Origin: Erythrocercus mccallii
Lineage: Eukaryota; Chordata; Aves; Passeriformes; Dicruridae
NCBI GenBank assembly: GCA_013397435.1
Contig: VZRG01001696.1
Span: 94,456-158,455 of the forward strand
Length of the DNA stretch: 64,000 nucleotides
Direction: 5' to 3'
In this document: positions 14,756 through 25,800 of the stretch, piece by piece
Numbering within the stretch: position 1 is the first letter of the stretch
Layout of the letters: every line of letters starts with the position of its first letter
The notes under the pieces: generated by a model
Databases searched by the model: none
Told to the model about the DNA's origin: nothing
The model's input: only the letters and a program-made list of their open reading frames with translations
Translations under genes and position numbers: made by a program

Positions 14756-16539
14756 TTGGTTTTTTTGGGGGTTGGTTTTGGTTTTGGTTTTTTGGAGGGA
14801 GGGATGTGGTTTTATTTTTTTTTTCCTTTGCAAATGCTTGTTTTTCTGTACCACTCCAGATGTCTCATTTGGGGCACTGTGGGCTGTGCAGCTGCCAGTT
14901 TATTTCTCCTGTATCTGCTGAGGATCTGGAGTGGGGTTGTGACACTCTTTCCTCACAGGCTGTAGCTGTCATAGCATTTCCAGGACAAATCTTAAAATTC
15001 TTGCTGGGCCATATGAAGACCAGGTTTTGCTGTAGAAGTCCACTGGTGGAATGTGACTGCTGCTCTCATGCTCCATGTGTGCTGGCTCTTCCAGGTGTTT
15101 GTAAATGAAGTTCCTTCAGATGCTGAATGCTCAGAGGGGCTCTAAAGGTCAAAGGACTGGTAGTAACTCTCTGACTGCCAGGATATCTGAAATACTTTGT
15201 ACATCTCCTGTTTGTGCATTGTCTGAATTGAAACTTTACAGTGGAACGGGAGTAGGGAGGACTGGGGTGGGATTGTGCATTGGAGAAGGTGCTCTGAGTT
15301 TCCTTTTAGACCTTTCAGGTGTAAATGGAGCAGAGCACCCTGCTTTTGAAACTACTGAGCCTGACCCACAGGTCACAGAATTAGGCTGGTGGAAAGATTT
15401 TGGGTCAAAGGAAGGAGACAGGTAAAGGGAAGATGTGTGTATTGATGGTGAGTGTCAGGATCAGTTCCTGACACTGTTCCTGCTGCCCTGTTCTCAGGCC
15501 AGCACTGTCCTGGTCTTCTGTCTGCCCATGTCTCTCCTGCTTTTAAAGAAAAATCTAAAAACCAAACCAGAAACCGGTACATTCATTGTTCCCTAGACTG
15601 TGTGAAGGCACAGCGAGATAGTGATAAAAAGGGTGTCTTGGAAATAAGGAAATGAGACTTGCCTTGGGGTGGAGGTAGGCATTAGTCATACCACTGCTTG
15701 TGCCCTGCTAAGTAAAGGTCATGAAAAGGTTTGTAGGGAAATCTTACGGTTTTTTGTCTTCATAAGCAAAGTTCCAGCCAGCACTGCTGCAACCCGAGGT
15801 GCATCTTCAGAGTGTCTTGGTGGAAACATCCCATCCCCTCTGCACCCTGCCAAGCTTGCTAGGTGCTTAGACCTCCCAACAACTCAGGGATTTCCTTAAA
15901 TCCCTGTAAATCAGAGCTCTATTGAGAAGCAGAAGGGGAATAAACCACCAAGAGGGTTTCCTCCTTTTTTCCAAAGTCTGTGTGTGCCATAAACTGAATG
16001 GGCTGCCTCTGAGAAACCAAACTCTTAAAACGCATAGTAAAGGGTTAGTAATTGTTTCAAAGAGCCAACTAAAGATGCTTTTTATTACGAGGCTTGAGCT
16101 GTCTTTCATATGTGAAGCTGCTTGTTCATTTTGGCAGTGAAGGCTGCTTTTATGCCTCCCTGGGGACAGTGGTAAAACTTTCAGCAGCTTAGGCACAGAA
16201 ACCAGCCCTTTGTGGAACTGGAGGCGAGAAACCAGAAGTTGTTCTGCAGATTTCCCAGTCCTCTGCAGCTTGCTTTCAGATTTTGCTGACTAATCCACTT
16301 CTGTTTGGGACAAGGAGAGGTGAAGACAGTGCTGTGCAGGGATGGGACCAGACTTGGCAAAGGCATTTTGATGTCTATGGGTTGGAATGCTCCTGGGTGA
16401 TTTTTTCTGACATTCAGCTGTTGCGTGCAATAGCAAGGAGTCAGCACTTTTCACACAGTTGCACTGAGAGATGGACAAGAGCTGGATTTATTCTTATTGC
16501 CACTGCGAGCAGGAGAGCAGAAGTCTCTGCTAATCCTGT

Positions 16540-17083
16540 CCCAAAGTAGTAGCGGGAATGCCAACGCCTGCCGAGCTGACCAAGGGGAGCAAGGGACACT
16601 CACACAGAGGGACACGTGGAGCTGGCCATGCCTCTCAGAGCAGAGAGCTGTTCCTGCAGGTGGCACGCTGCATCCTCCCTTGGCAGTGATTAGTCTCAGA
16701 TGTTTGTCCTCCAGTGGCAGCCTTGATGTAACAGATGCTGGAGTTTCATTTTGTCTGTCTGTCCCTCTGGAGTTCATAGAAGTCTCGAGGCTTCAGCCAG
16801 CAGCACGGCAGCAGCACATCCCCTCAGGAGTAGCGTGCTGCCTCTGCGTGCCTCCCCCAGCGGCTCCTGACACGTCTCTCCCCTCGCTTTGCAGATCACT
16901 GGCGTCATCCTTCTCGCGGTCGGCGTCTGGGGCAAGCTCACCCTCGGCACCTACATCTCCCTGATTGCTGAGAACTCCACCAATGCCCCCTACGTGCTCA
17001 TCGGGACGGGCACCACCATCATCGTCTTCGGCCTCTTCGGCTGCTTTGCCACGTGCCGTGGCAGCCCATGGATGCTGAAGCTG
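16540..17083. other. GC- and CpG-enriched patch covering exon 2 of TSPAN7
   Basis: GC content rises from about 300 bases before exon 2 and stays high to the exon end, with clustered CpGs in the exon itself (TCTCGCGGTCGGCGTC). The neighbouring introns are AT-leaning. The cause is unknown; biased gene conversion or an internal CpG island are possibilities. No TATA box or first-exon candidate was found in it. Confidence 0.45.
16895..17083 (+). CDS. TSPAN7: TSPAN7 coding exon 2 (residues 28-90): rest of TM1, small extracellular loop, TM2
   Basis: Translation begins ITGVILLAVGVWGKL and runs through GTGTTIIVFGLFGCF to WMLKL, near identical to vertebrate TSPAN7. It completes TM1 (to about residue 38), covers the small extracellular loop with an N-glycosylation sequon (N54-S-T), and then TM2 (about 61-81), followed by the short intracellular C-R-G turn. 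The acceptor is a pyrimidine tract ending in TTTGCAG and the donor is CTG|GTGAGC. The exon is 189 nt, phase 0 at both ends. Hand-counted GC at third codon positions is 55/63, far above exon 6 (13/28), and the upstream flank is also GC-rich. There is no start codon here: the first Met of the protein belongs to exon 1, which is off the window. Confidence 0.97.
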
Positions 17084-19281
17084 GTGAGCCAACCCGAGTG
17101 CCTCAGGAGGGAGGAGGGCTTTTTCATCAGATGGGATTCCCCCGCTCCCTGGCAGACGTTGATGAAGCTTTTTAGGCACATAAGCTAGGTTTTATTAGTC
17201 TTTATGTTCAACATGTGTGCCCGTTGGACAAAGCAGGGATAAAAACCCTTCACCGAAAGCAGTTTTTGATTGACTAGGATTGAATTTTTCTACACGTGGC
17301 ACAAAAGTGTTTGGAGCAGGGTGGAATGCTGCTGAATTGCTCTGTAAGTCATTCTACAATCATTCTGGTTTTCTGTGAGCCAGAGAGATAAATATATTTA
17401 CAATCTTAAGGACGCCCAAAGCATCATAAATGTGAGATTCTTTCGAACTGTATTTTAAGGGGTCACCTTAAAATTTAAGTTTTAAGTTTTAAGATTTAGA
17501 TTAAGATCTTAATTTAACACCCTGATGTGAAATTTTGGAATGAATAGTTGGTACATCATAAAAGCACACCAGCCCCTCATTTTCTCCTAACATTCACTAG
17601 GCTAGAACAGTTCAACCCAAAAAGCAGAGCACTGTTTAGTATGTTTGGGCCTCATCCCAAAAGCAGCAGGGGTTCAAGGTGCACTGAGCAGAGGGGAAGC
17701 TGTTGTCCCTCAGTCCACTTTAACCTCTCTCTGCATGAGTTTCTCTGTTCTGAGTTTTCCAGCCTACCTTAAAATTCAAAATAACTACAGGTTAAACAAA
17801 CTTACATGATAAACTGTGTTTCTAGGCATATTTAGGAGCAAAATCCTGCATGTGCAATTATTTGAAGAGTGCAAATAGAACTTGTGAAGCACTGAACTAG
17901 TGAGAAAGGGCTTGACAGTACAATGCATCTCCTGCTACAGTATTTTGGGACTGCTTTTCTAAGGAGATAGGATGCTTTTTCTCCAGTTTAAACTGCATTT
18001 TAGAAAAGAAGGACATGTTAAAGGGAGTTAATTTCCTCAAATTATGGCAGGGAGGGGAAGGGGAGAGATAGCAGCTGCAGTTCCATCAGTTGGTGGCCAG
18101 CTGGCAAGTGCCTCACTGCTGTCTCTTGCTGGTGATGTGCTGTCAGGGCATGTGCAGAGGCTTGCTGGAGTCACTGCAGATGGGAAAGGGATAAAGGTGA
18201 ATGATGGTATAAATGCACAGGAAATCAGGGTCTGCTAGCTGCTCCACAACTCATGTAACTTCCTTAAAGCTATGCCACTAACAGTAGCATGTGCTGTTCC
18301 AAGCACGTGGGTTTATTTTCATTGTACATAAAAGAAATGTTTCTAAACTCCTTTTCTCTCCTGAACAGACAGTGATTTGACAGCTGCATTAATTGTACAC
18401 TTTTTTTCCTAGTTCTGCCTTCACCATTGTGCTCCTTTCCCCAATAACCTTTCATTAAAGCTAAGTTTCCCTTTCTCCACTAAATCCTGCTAGGACTGAA
18501 TTTAATTTTAAATGTTTCCTTTCTTATATAACTGTTTCTTAGCAGGTGGAGTAAAAAGGTAATTTTTCCTCCAGAAGATTAAGCCCCAATTTCAAATTTT
18601 ACTATCCCCCTTTGCATTTTTTCTTTACCTTCTTTATTTCTGCTTAAATATATTTTTAGTACTTGGTGAGTGCCTACACTGAAAGCACTGTTTTCAAGGT
18701 TTATTTAGCTCCTGATCCAAATGCTGCACCTAAAGCCAAATATGGACCTTGGCTCAGCAAAGTATTTGGAGCATATGTCTAGTGTTACTCTGAGAATATT
18801 TCCAGTGAAGGCAATGTTTCAGTTCATTCACTGGAGAAACTTCAGGAATCAGGCAGCAAATCCCAATCCGGCAGTGAGATAGATACACACAAACCAAAAC
18901 ACCTGGGGAAGCCTATTAACCTTAGCAGAGCACCGTGCAAACAGGAAAAGTCTGATTGTATCCCCTGTTGCAAGAGCAAAACCTGAGTGATTTGGATTCA
19001 CCTCTGGCGTGTGAGTGTGTTTTAATGTATATAAGAATGCTAAGAAACATGGGAACGGAAATGTCAGAAAAGCCAGTAATTAAGCAGTATGTATCAGTTG
19101 TGAGTTGTATAAACACGTGTTTTACATTCAAGTCATAACCTCTTTACCTCCTCCAAAAGACCTTTGGTTTCTTAACATCTTTGAAGGTGCCTAGAGGGGA
19201 AAGTTGCATTTTATGTGATAATATCTGGGCTGAGACAAAAGCCTATCATGCTCTGACTTCTCTTGCCTCTTGCCTTTTCAG
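17084..19281 (+). other. TSPAN7 intron 2
   Basis: GT-AG intron of 2198 nt, phase 0. Mostly unique AT-leaning sequence with no recognised transposon. It holds an AT-rich inverted-repeat cluster at 17452-17512. Confidence 0.85.
17452..17512. repeat. AT-rich inverted and short tandem repeats in intron 2
   Basis: ATTTTAAGG (17452-17460) and CCTTAAAAT (17466-17474) are perfect 9-bp inverted arms around a 5-base GGTCA loop. They are followed by TTTTAAG tandem copies and the 12-bp palindrome TTAAGATCTTAA at 17501-17512. Likely a chance or slippage-derived structure; no function is assigned. Confidence 0.75.
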
Positions 19282-19356
19282 TATGCCATGTTCTTGTCCC
19301 TGGTGTTCCTGGCTGAGCTAGTGGCTGGCATTTCAGGGTTTGTCTTTCGCCACGAG
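19282..19356 (+). CDS. TSPAN7: TSPAN7 coding exon 3 (residues 91-115): TM3
   Basis: This 75-nt exon encodes 25 residues starting YAMFLSLVFLAELVAG and ending in FRHE. It supplies almost exactly the third membrane helix (about 91-112), with the polar Glu (E102) that many tetraspanins carry in TM3. Acceptor TGCCTTTTCAG; donor GAG|GTAGGT. Phase 0 at both ends. It joins exon 2 as KL|YAM, matching the known protein. The large extracellular loop begins just after the exon end. Confidence 0.97.
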
Positions 19357-20828
19357 GTAGGTGGAAATGTGCTGAGTTTGCATCTGGCAGTGCCTCCCTG
19401 GGCAGGAGCTGCTGAGGAGTTCCCTGGAGCCTGGAGAATGTGTGGGGTGCTGAGCTTGGGGGCTCCAGCACATCCCCAGGGATGTGGCTGATGTGCACCA
19501 GTAACTTGGACAGCTCTTAAAAACCTACATGATTCCAAATGAAGGGATTTAGCCAAAGCTCTTGCCCTCAGCTGCCTGATGATTTACTCTGGAGCTATCA
19601 GGTTTTGTGTGTCCACCAAGATCTTATTTACTCTTTTACATATGCTGAGGGCTGCAGAATAGATTAAATGCTTTTCTTAAGCACAGCTTTTTCAGCCAGG
19701 CAAATGCTGGTTTATGTAAGGCAGAGACAACTTTTGCATCACACCAGACTTGCTGTTTTGTAAATCTTTTTCTTTGGGGGGGGAGGGCAGGGGGAGAAGG
19801 GAGAGAGGGGGTGGGGAGGGAGTGGGATGTGATTTCATTTCTATCTTAAGAATAAGGAGAGATTAGAAGTGGAGTGAGGTAGGAAACTGGGACAGGAAGA
19901 AGCTTTAAAAAAGCATGATGGTCTAGATTTGTAGTAACACTTCTGCTTTATCCACTGTAATGAGGCCATGGACCTACATGCCACTGCTGCTGAACCAGAG
20001 CAACCCCAGAGACCCTCCTTGTCTCTTCTCTTTGTATTAGCTGGTTTTCGAGTCTCCTCTTTTGACACGACATTTCCATTGCCGTAGAGTTTTCTGCTGA
20101 CCACCCTTGCGAGCGGTGGATTGTTTTTAATGTGGTCCTGAGGTGCCTGTCCACCTGCTGAGCATTCCCACTTCATCCCTGCTCACCTGCAGCACTCCAG
20201 GGTCAGACTGCTCCCTTTTGGGAGAGGCAGTGTCTTGTGAAGGCCACAGCCATGAGGGTTGCTCACATCATCTGCTCCCCAGCCCCTTTCCCATCCAGTC
20301 CAAGTGCCATTCCTGATGATGTGCCTGAAATTTTGCAGCTGAGGGGCCTCTTGTTCCTCACCCAAATCCCTTTGGTGCCAGGGATGTCTGCTCAGGAGAT
20401 TCATGTCTTACTTTGGTGCCACTGGCTTGTGTCCCCAGGGTGTTTGCACAAGCTTTGGCTCCCACCTGGCATCCATGAGCAGGGAGAAGCATGCAGGCTC
20501 CTCTAGACTTAGAGCTGGAACAAAGAGTTTGGGAGAAGCATAAAATGATACCTTTTTAATTGGTTAAGTAATTTTACAGTATTTTTTTAAACATATGAAT
20601 TTGCTGGGGTAGTCTTGTTTCTGTGTCTGATATCCCACTGGAAAAATGGCATGAATGATTCCTGACAGTTAAGAGGGAGCTCTGCCAACTCTAAAAACAA
20701 CTGAGAAGGGCTAGTTTGGGTGTCTTGTTAGGAAATTTGGAAATGCATTTGCTTTTTGCAACAACTGCTTCAGATTCTGTGCTTCTTGTTGCTCACATGG
20801 GCTGTTTGTTTTTCCCTCACTCTCACAG
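19357..20828 (+). other. TSPAN7 intron 3
   Basis: GT-AG intron of 1472 nt, phase 0. It contains the G-rich tract at 19776-19827 and moderately GC-rich unique sequence around 20150-20500. No recognised transposon. Confidence 0.85.
19776..19827 (+). repeat. G-rich tract with G-quadruplex potential in intron 3
   Basis: Seven or more runs of at least three Gs lie within 52 bases (G8, G3, G5, G3, G5, G4, G3), separated by short A/C/T spacers. On the sense strand the pre-mRNA could also fold as an RNA quadruplex. The tract lies about 420 nt downstream of exon 3. Confidence 0.7.
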
Positions 20829-20924
20829 ATCAAGGATACTTTCCTTAGGACATACACTGAAGCAATCCAGAATTACAACAAGAACGATGAGCGGAGCCAT
20901 GCAGTGGATAACGTACAGGAAAGT
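20829..20924 (+). CDS. TSPAN7: TSPAN7 coding exon 4 (residues 116-147): first part of the large extracellular loop
   Basis: This 96-nt exon encodes 32 residues beginning IKDTFLRTYTEAIQNY and ending VDNVQES. It forms the first helices of the large extracellular loop, the conserved three-helix half of the tetraspanin fold. It has no cysteine, as expected before the CCG motif of exon 5. Acceptor is a CT-rich tract ending in CTCACAG; donor AGT|GTAAGT, close to consensus. As I remember the human protein, this exon is among the less conserved parts (for example KNDERSHAVDNV here against a slightly different human string). Confidence 0.96.
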
Positions 20925-22676
20925 GTAAGTCTAAAACTGGATACCAAAAATCAGACAATAGAGAAAGCATTGATTTGATCCCAGAACGTGAAGTTTGGAT
21001 GGCTCAATCTGCGGGCTGCAATTTGCAAGCAAAATTAAAGGCTGGCAAAACTGATCTAAAGGAAAAATATTTCAGCTGAGATGCTTGCCCAGGATGCCTA
21101 AATTTTAGTGAAAAAGCTGTCTGATAAAGGCAAGGCCTGTCCCATTGGCTCATTGTTGGTCCCAGATCTTGAATTAGGTTTAGGTGGCAGTTCTATTCCT
21201 AAAGAACACGCCTTGTTCCTAAGGGAATTTACCAGTAAGATTATAAAATGTTTTAAATTTGAGCTGGATGAGACAGGATTTTATAATCTTGTGTCCTGCA
21301 TCACTGATAAACTGCAGCATTTCTCTTCACAAGCACAGTGGGAGAGGCTGGCAAAGGAGACCTAGTGAGTTAAGGAGAAAAATTTAGTATATTTTCCCCA
21401 GAGGAAAATGGAGGGGAGAACCGCTGAGGTTGGCAGTGAAAGCTGTGCTGGAGGGATGGAGTAGGAGCTTGGTGGAGAAGAGCCTTTCAGACCCTCAGGG
21501 GTGGTAGCCTCGCCTTCCAGCAGGGCACAGGGCAGGAGCAAATGCCACAGCATGAGCAAACCAGCTGGGGATGCCACCCACAAGAGACCAAATCCACCAA
21601 CTACAACACAGAGAGAGAGAATTCACATTTAAACTCCCACTGGGAGCTCTACCATAGCAAGAAGCTGTTCCTTCAGTTTGCAGTACATCCTATGAGCCAA
21701 TTTCCTTTCCGTGTGATTGTAACTCGATGAATGGCCAAAATGTCAGTGTAATTGTATCGATGACTTCTGGACTTTCAGAAATTACAGCTGTTATGTTGGA
21801 CCCTTCAGCATGGTTGAAACTGTACTCTAACCTGGCTTCTCCTGGTTAGCAGATTACTGCAGTGCTTCAAGTATATTCTGCTGTCAGATTGTCTGTTTGC
21901 AGAGTGTTAACCTGTATTTTAAATTTTTGATTCCTTGGAGCTGACCAAATAAAATAGTTCTGAGTAGTTTTTCAGTGTTTCTGTTGCAGCAAAATGTTAA
22001 TTTCATTCATAGTTCTCTTTTTACAGGAACTGCATTTATAAGCCCTTTCCATGCAGAAAATTCAGCACATACTCCATATGTTTGAGTCTCAGTCTTCTAG
22101 CTTAGGATCTAAATCAGAACATCCTTCCCAATTTAGGGTTTTCTAGCTGACTTCCTAGATACACCCTGTGAACATATGGTGTCTTTCTATTCACAGCTCA
22201 GTGAATTGTCCTAGAAATTATTTTGGTGAGTTAGAGAGGCTTCACCTTATTGATTTGTACTAGTTTGAACCTAGTATGTGTTATGTGTAATTCTGTGTAA
22301 TGCTTTGAGGTCTTGAATTTACAGGGTCATCTTTAATTAAATAAAGAAGTAAAGAAAACAAACAAACAGAAAACCCAACAGACTGTCAACTAAAAAAGAT
22401 GAGTTTATGGCTGGACCTTTGTCAAATGTTACAAACAATAATTCTGCTCATAAAATACCTTCTTTTTAGTAGGTCATCTGCTCCCATGTTCTGTAAATTA
22501 CATCCCTAGTACTTCTGTAATTCATGGGGCAGGGGTGGTATCTGCTTTACAAAACTTGATGTGCCCTGTCGTTATTTTCATTATGAGCTTATGAAGTGGG
22601 CTGAGATGATTCTGTTCTCATTTCAATTCTGTTTTGCGTGTCTGTGTGTTCTAAACCTGCCTCTTGTCCCTCCTAG
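20925..22676 (+). other. TSPAN7 intron 4
   Basis: GT-AG intron of 1752 nt, phase 0. Unique, AT-leaning sequence; nothing else recognised. Confidence 0.85.
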
Positions 22677-22832
22677 CTGAGCTGCTGTGGCATTCAGAGC
22701 TACACCAACTGGAGCACCAGCCCCTACTTCTTCAAGCACGGCATCCCTACGAGCTGTTGCATGAACTCCAGTGACTGCAACACTCAGGACCTGCGCAACA
22801 TGACCGTGGCTGCCACTAAAGTAAACCAGAAG
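22677..22832 (+). CDS. TSPAN7: TSPAN7 coding exon 5 (residues 148-199): CCG motif and variable part of the large loop
   Basis: This 156-nt exon encodes 52 residues starting LSCCGIQSYTNWSTSPYFF. It holds the tetraspanin signature CCG (C150-C151), then S-C-C (C174-C175) and D-C (C181). With C201 in exon 6 these give six loop cysteines, enough for three disulfides. N-glycosylation sequons are N158-W-S, N177-S-S and N188-M-T. The human N155-Y-T sequon is not present because Ser replaces Asn. Residue 172 is Thr (codon ACG), where human has Pro; P172H is a reported intellectual-disability variant. Acceptor TCCCTCCTAG; donor AAG|GTACCA, which lacks the usual G at +5 and is weaker than the other donors in the gene. 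Confidence 0.97.
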
Positions 22833-25800
22833 GTACCAGTAACGTTGTCCCAGAGGCAGTTGTGACACCGTCCAACACCCCAGTGGAGTGTATGGCTGCT
22901 TGCAGTTGCATTTCATTTCAAATGGTTGGTTGATAATGTGCAGATGAGGCTGGAGTGATGGTAAGGATGGGCTTGGTCCTGACTTGCTTCATATCCTTTG
23001 AGCTGGCCTTTCTCAAATGCAATCCCAGATGCAGCAGTTCTGAAGAAACGCAGGTAAATGTTGTGGTTAGTGGGTACAGTGGTGAGTAAAGTCTTTGAAC
23101 AAGTAGGGCTGCCAGCGCAGCAGAGCCAAAGTGACCCTTTCCCTGGGGTCACCTGAAGGAGCAGGTTGGGAAGACAGAAATAGAAGGCAAATTGGGAGAA
23201 CAGGAAGAAAAGGAATAACTAGAAAATAAAAATACAGAAAATTCTAAGAAAGGTAGACACTGTGCTGAAGAAGTGCAACTCAAGTTATTGCTTCAAGTGC
23301 TAGTGTGTCATCAATTCTTTCTCATTTGAGATTTGCAAGAGAGGGAACAGTTTTTTGGTAAGAGGAATGATATTGTGGCTAGATCATCATTCTAAGTTGA
23401 AGCACAGCTTAGTCAGACTTAAGGATTATTTTCTTTTCTGTTTTTATTTTCAGACATCTATTTAAAAAATAAATAGAAGTCCTGAGTAGATAACAGGGGA
23501 AATACGGAAAATGCCTCTGTCTCTTCTGTTTCTGTCTTTTTCACCAGTCAGAAGGTTGGACTGGTGGCTGAGCACAGCCTGAAACATCTTTGAAAACCAG
23601 TCAAGTAGACAACATTTTCTGGCATGTATTGTAAAAGGGATACTAGAGGATTATTTTCCACTAAGCCTTTCTCCTTTTTTTGCAGTGGTTTAATGAGGGC
23701 CACTTGTTGCAGATGTGTGGAATGCTGGTGCTGTCCATTGGTTGAGTAACTCACAGTCACCACCAGCAGAGTAATCTTGAATCAGTATAGAGGGCAAGCC
23801 ACTCTGTTCAGTTGCTCTTTGTGAATTTGTACTAACTCGATGTTTTTGTAGAAGTGGAAGGAAGGTGAGAGGCAGGGCAGGGTGGATCTGGGGCATTTGC
23901 AGTACAGCCAGCTCCCCCAGCAGGCGTGGTGCCCCCTGGGCAGCCCTTCTGCTCCTCCTCCCAGCAGGAAAGCTTTCTGCTGTGAGTGGTGTTCCACCAG
24001 CAGGTCCCAGCTTTGCAGTTCAGGACAGCCATGCGCTCTGAACCTTTCCTGCCTGCACAACCATTTAGGTACCATTTGCACTCCCAGCACTGACCTGCTG
24101 TTTCCCCCAAGTGCCAGGCTTGCTCTGCCTGCACAGGGAAACCCCTGTCCACTTGGGAGCTCCTCGTGGCACAGGATGCCTGCTGAATTGTAGGGAGTGA
24201 CTGAGGGATCGCCGTACTAGTCCAGGGCTAGTAACACATTTCCAGCCGTTCTTGCTCCTTGCTCTTCCTGTTAAATGCACAAGTCACTGACAGAAAAGGA
24301 CTGCTGATTCCTCAGGAAATTGTTGAAGTAATTACTTGATTTAATTACCTGGAGGAAATTTGGATGTTTGGAAGTTCATGTGGTTTTGTCTCATTTTCTG
24401 ACATAGCCACTGAAAATCAAAAGTTGCAGATCTCTGTTCAGCAGTTGTGAGATATTGGAGATGTCCCAGACATTTGAGCAAAGTGGAATGCTTCTGAAAG
24501 GCACATGGGAATAAAATGCAAGAAGGAGAAAATGTTGTTTGGCCCTATCCTTTCACTTCAGATAGGTCGCAAACATCATTGCCTCTGACCCAAGCCCCTT
24601 GCTCGTCTTGGAAACAGGCCCTTTGCTCTCAGTATGTTGGAGAAAAAGGAAAATATTTAATGCCTGTGTTGTGGAAGACCCTTCTCATCATGCCTGTGGA
24701 CAAGTATATTTGGATTACATCTTTTGGTGGATCTTGCAAAGCTATCAGTAAGACGAGCTCTCTACGACCTAATCAAATTACTAGCAGTTTCTAAGGACTA
24801 ATAATGAATTAACCAAAGAGGATTAAACTAATTATATAATTACAGGACTAAAAGACAGCATTCCTGGATTTTCTTTGCCAATTCTGACCCTAACTTGCTT
24901 AGTGACCTTGGGTTAATTATTTAGGCTCTCTGTTTCTTCATCTCCGACAGCACTAATACCTAACTTTAGGAGCTGTCATTAGGATTAGCTAATTAACGTT
25001 CATCTAGTGCTTTTAATCACAGTTCTTTACCAAGAAACCTCAGGAATTACTTCTCTCTAAAATCTTAAGAAAGGAACAGATGCATGGAGTCAAGAAAGAT
25101 CAGATCCTTTGTGAACTGTCCCTTCCGTGCTCTGGATCTCTGGATCAGCACCCAGAGGTGCTCACGCGGTGCTGCACACACTTCTGTCCTGTAATGCAGC
25201 TCATGGGTGCTGCTTGCACTCTCAGTCCATGCAAGGACTGAGCAATGAAGCCATATGTAAACAATGTGCTTCAGTAAACAGATTATTGTGGCTTGGGAAA
25301 ACAGTCTTCAAGTGAGAAGGGTGATCAAAACCCTGCCATTGCATGTTTTGTTGACAAGATCTTCTGTCTCCCTCAAATTACCACTGTTCTTCAGCTGCAT
25401 CTCTTGAAGGCTCTTCAACAGAACAGATTTCAGAAGAGCTGGGAGGGCGTTAAGCCATGTCAGACAGAATGAAAATACTGCTTGAGAAATCTAATCTCAT
25501 TGCATAACATGTAAGACGTGCAAACTGTAGTCACTTGATGGGTTAAATAAGCAAGCTTGAATCAGACCCACTGTGCACTGTGGTAAAACATAGTTAATAT
25601 GTACACATAAACATTTCAGAAATTAATCAGGACCAGCTGTGCTGGTCCTCAGCTACTATTAGGTTCAGCATTTCATTACTCTCAGGATTAAATGTCTTGT
25701 GATGTTATAAAAGAAGTTAAAGAAATGGTACAATTTATTTAATGAATGGCCTGCCTGTAATAAAGGGCATTGTTTGTGCTTCTCACTGCTATTTTTTACA

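Larger units (their letters stand above)
1..16894 (+). other. 3' portion of TSPAN7 intron 1 (inferred); no coding exon seen
   Basis: No sequence matching exon 1 of TSPAN7 (short N-terminus plus half of TM1, followed by a phase-0 donor) was found on the + strand. Because exon 2 starts mid-protein, this region must be intronic if exon 1 lies upstream; in mammals this first intron is also very long. Content is mostly AT-leaning unique sequence with short T-rich tracts, a T/G-rich block (6741-6920), a GT repeat, a moderately GC-rich block (about 8220-8790) and a conserved-looking stretch at the left edge. ORFs up to 182 codons occur but none resembles a known protein. No CR1 or LTR element was recognised here. 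Confidence 0.7.

Noticed and set aside
1..16894. Search for TSPAN7 exon 1
   Set aside because: No ATG-led segment encoding the expected N-terminus and ending in a phase-0 donor was found, so exon 1 is placed outside the window.
16793..17179. Minus-strand open frame opposite TSPAN7 exon 2
   Set aside because: Shadow of the real exon; high GC3 in the exon removes stops on the opposite strand.
22623..22916. Minus-strand open frame opposite TSPAN7 exon 5
   Set aside because: Antisense shadow of the real exon.
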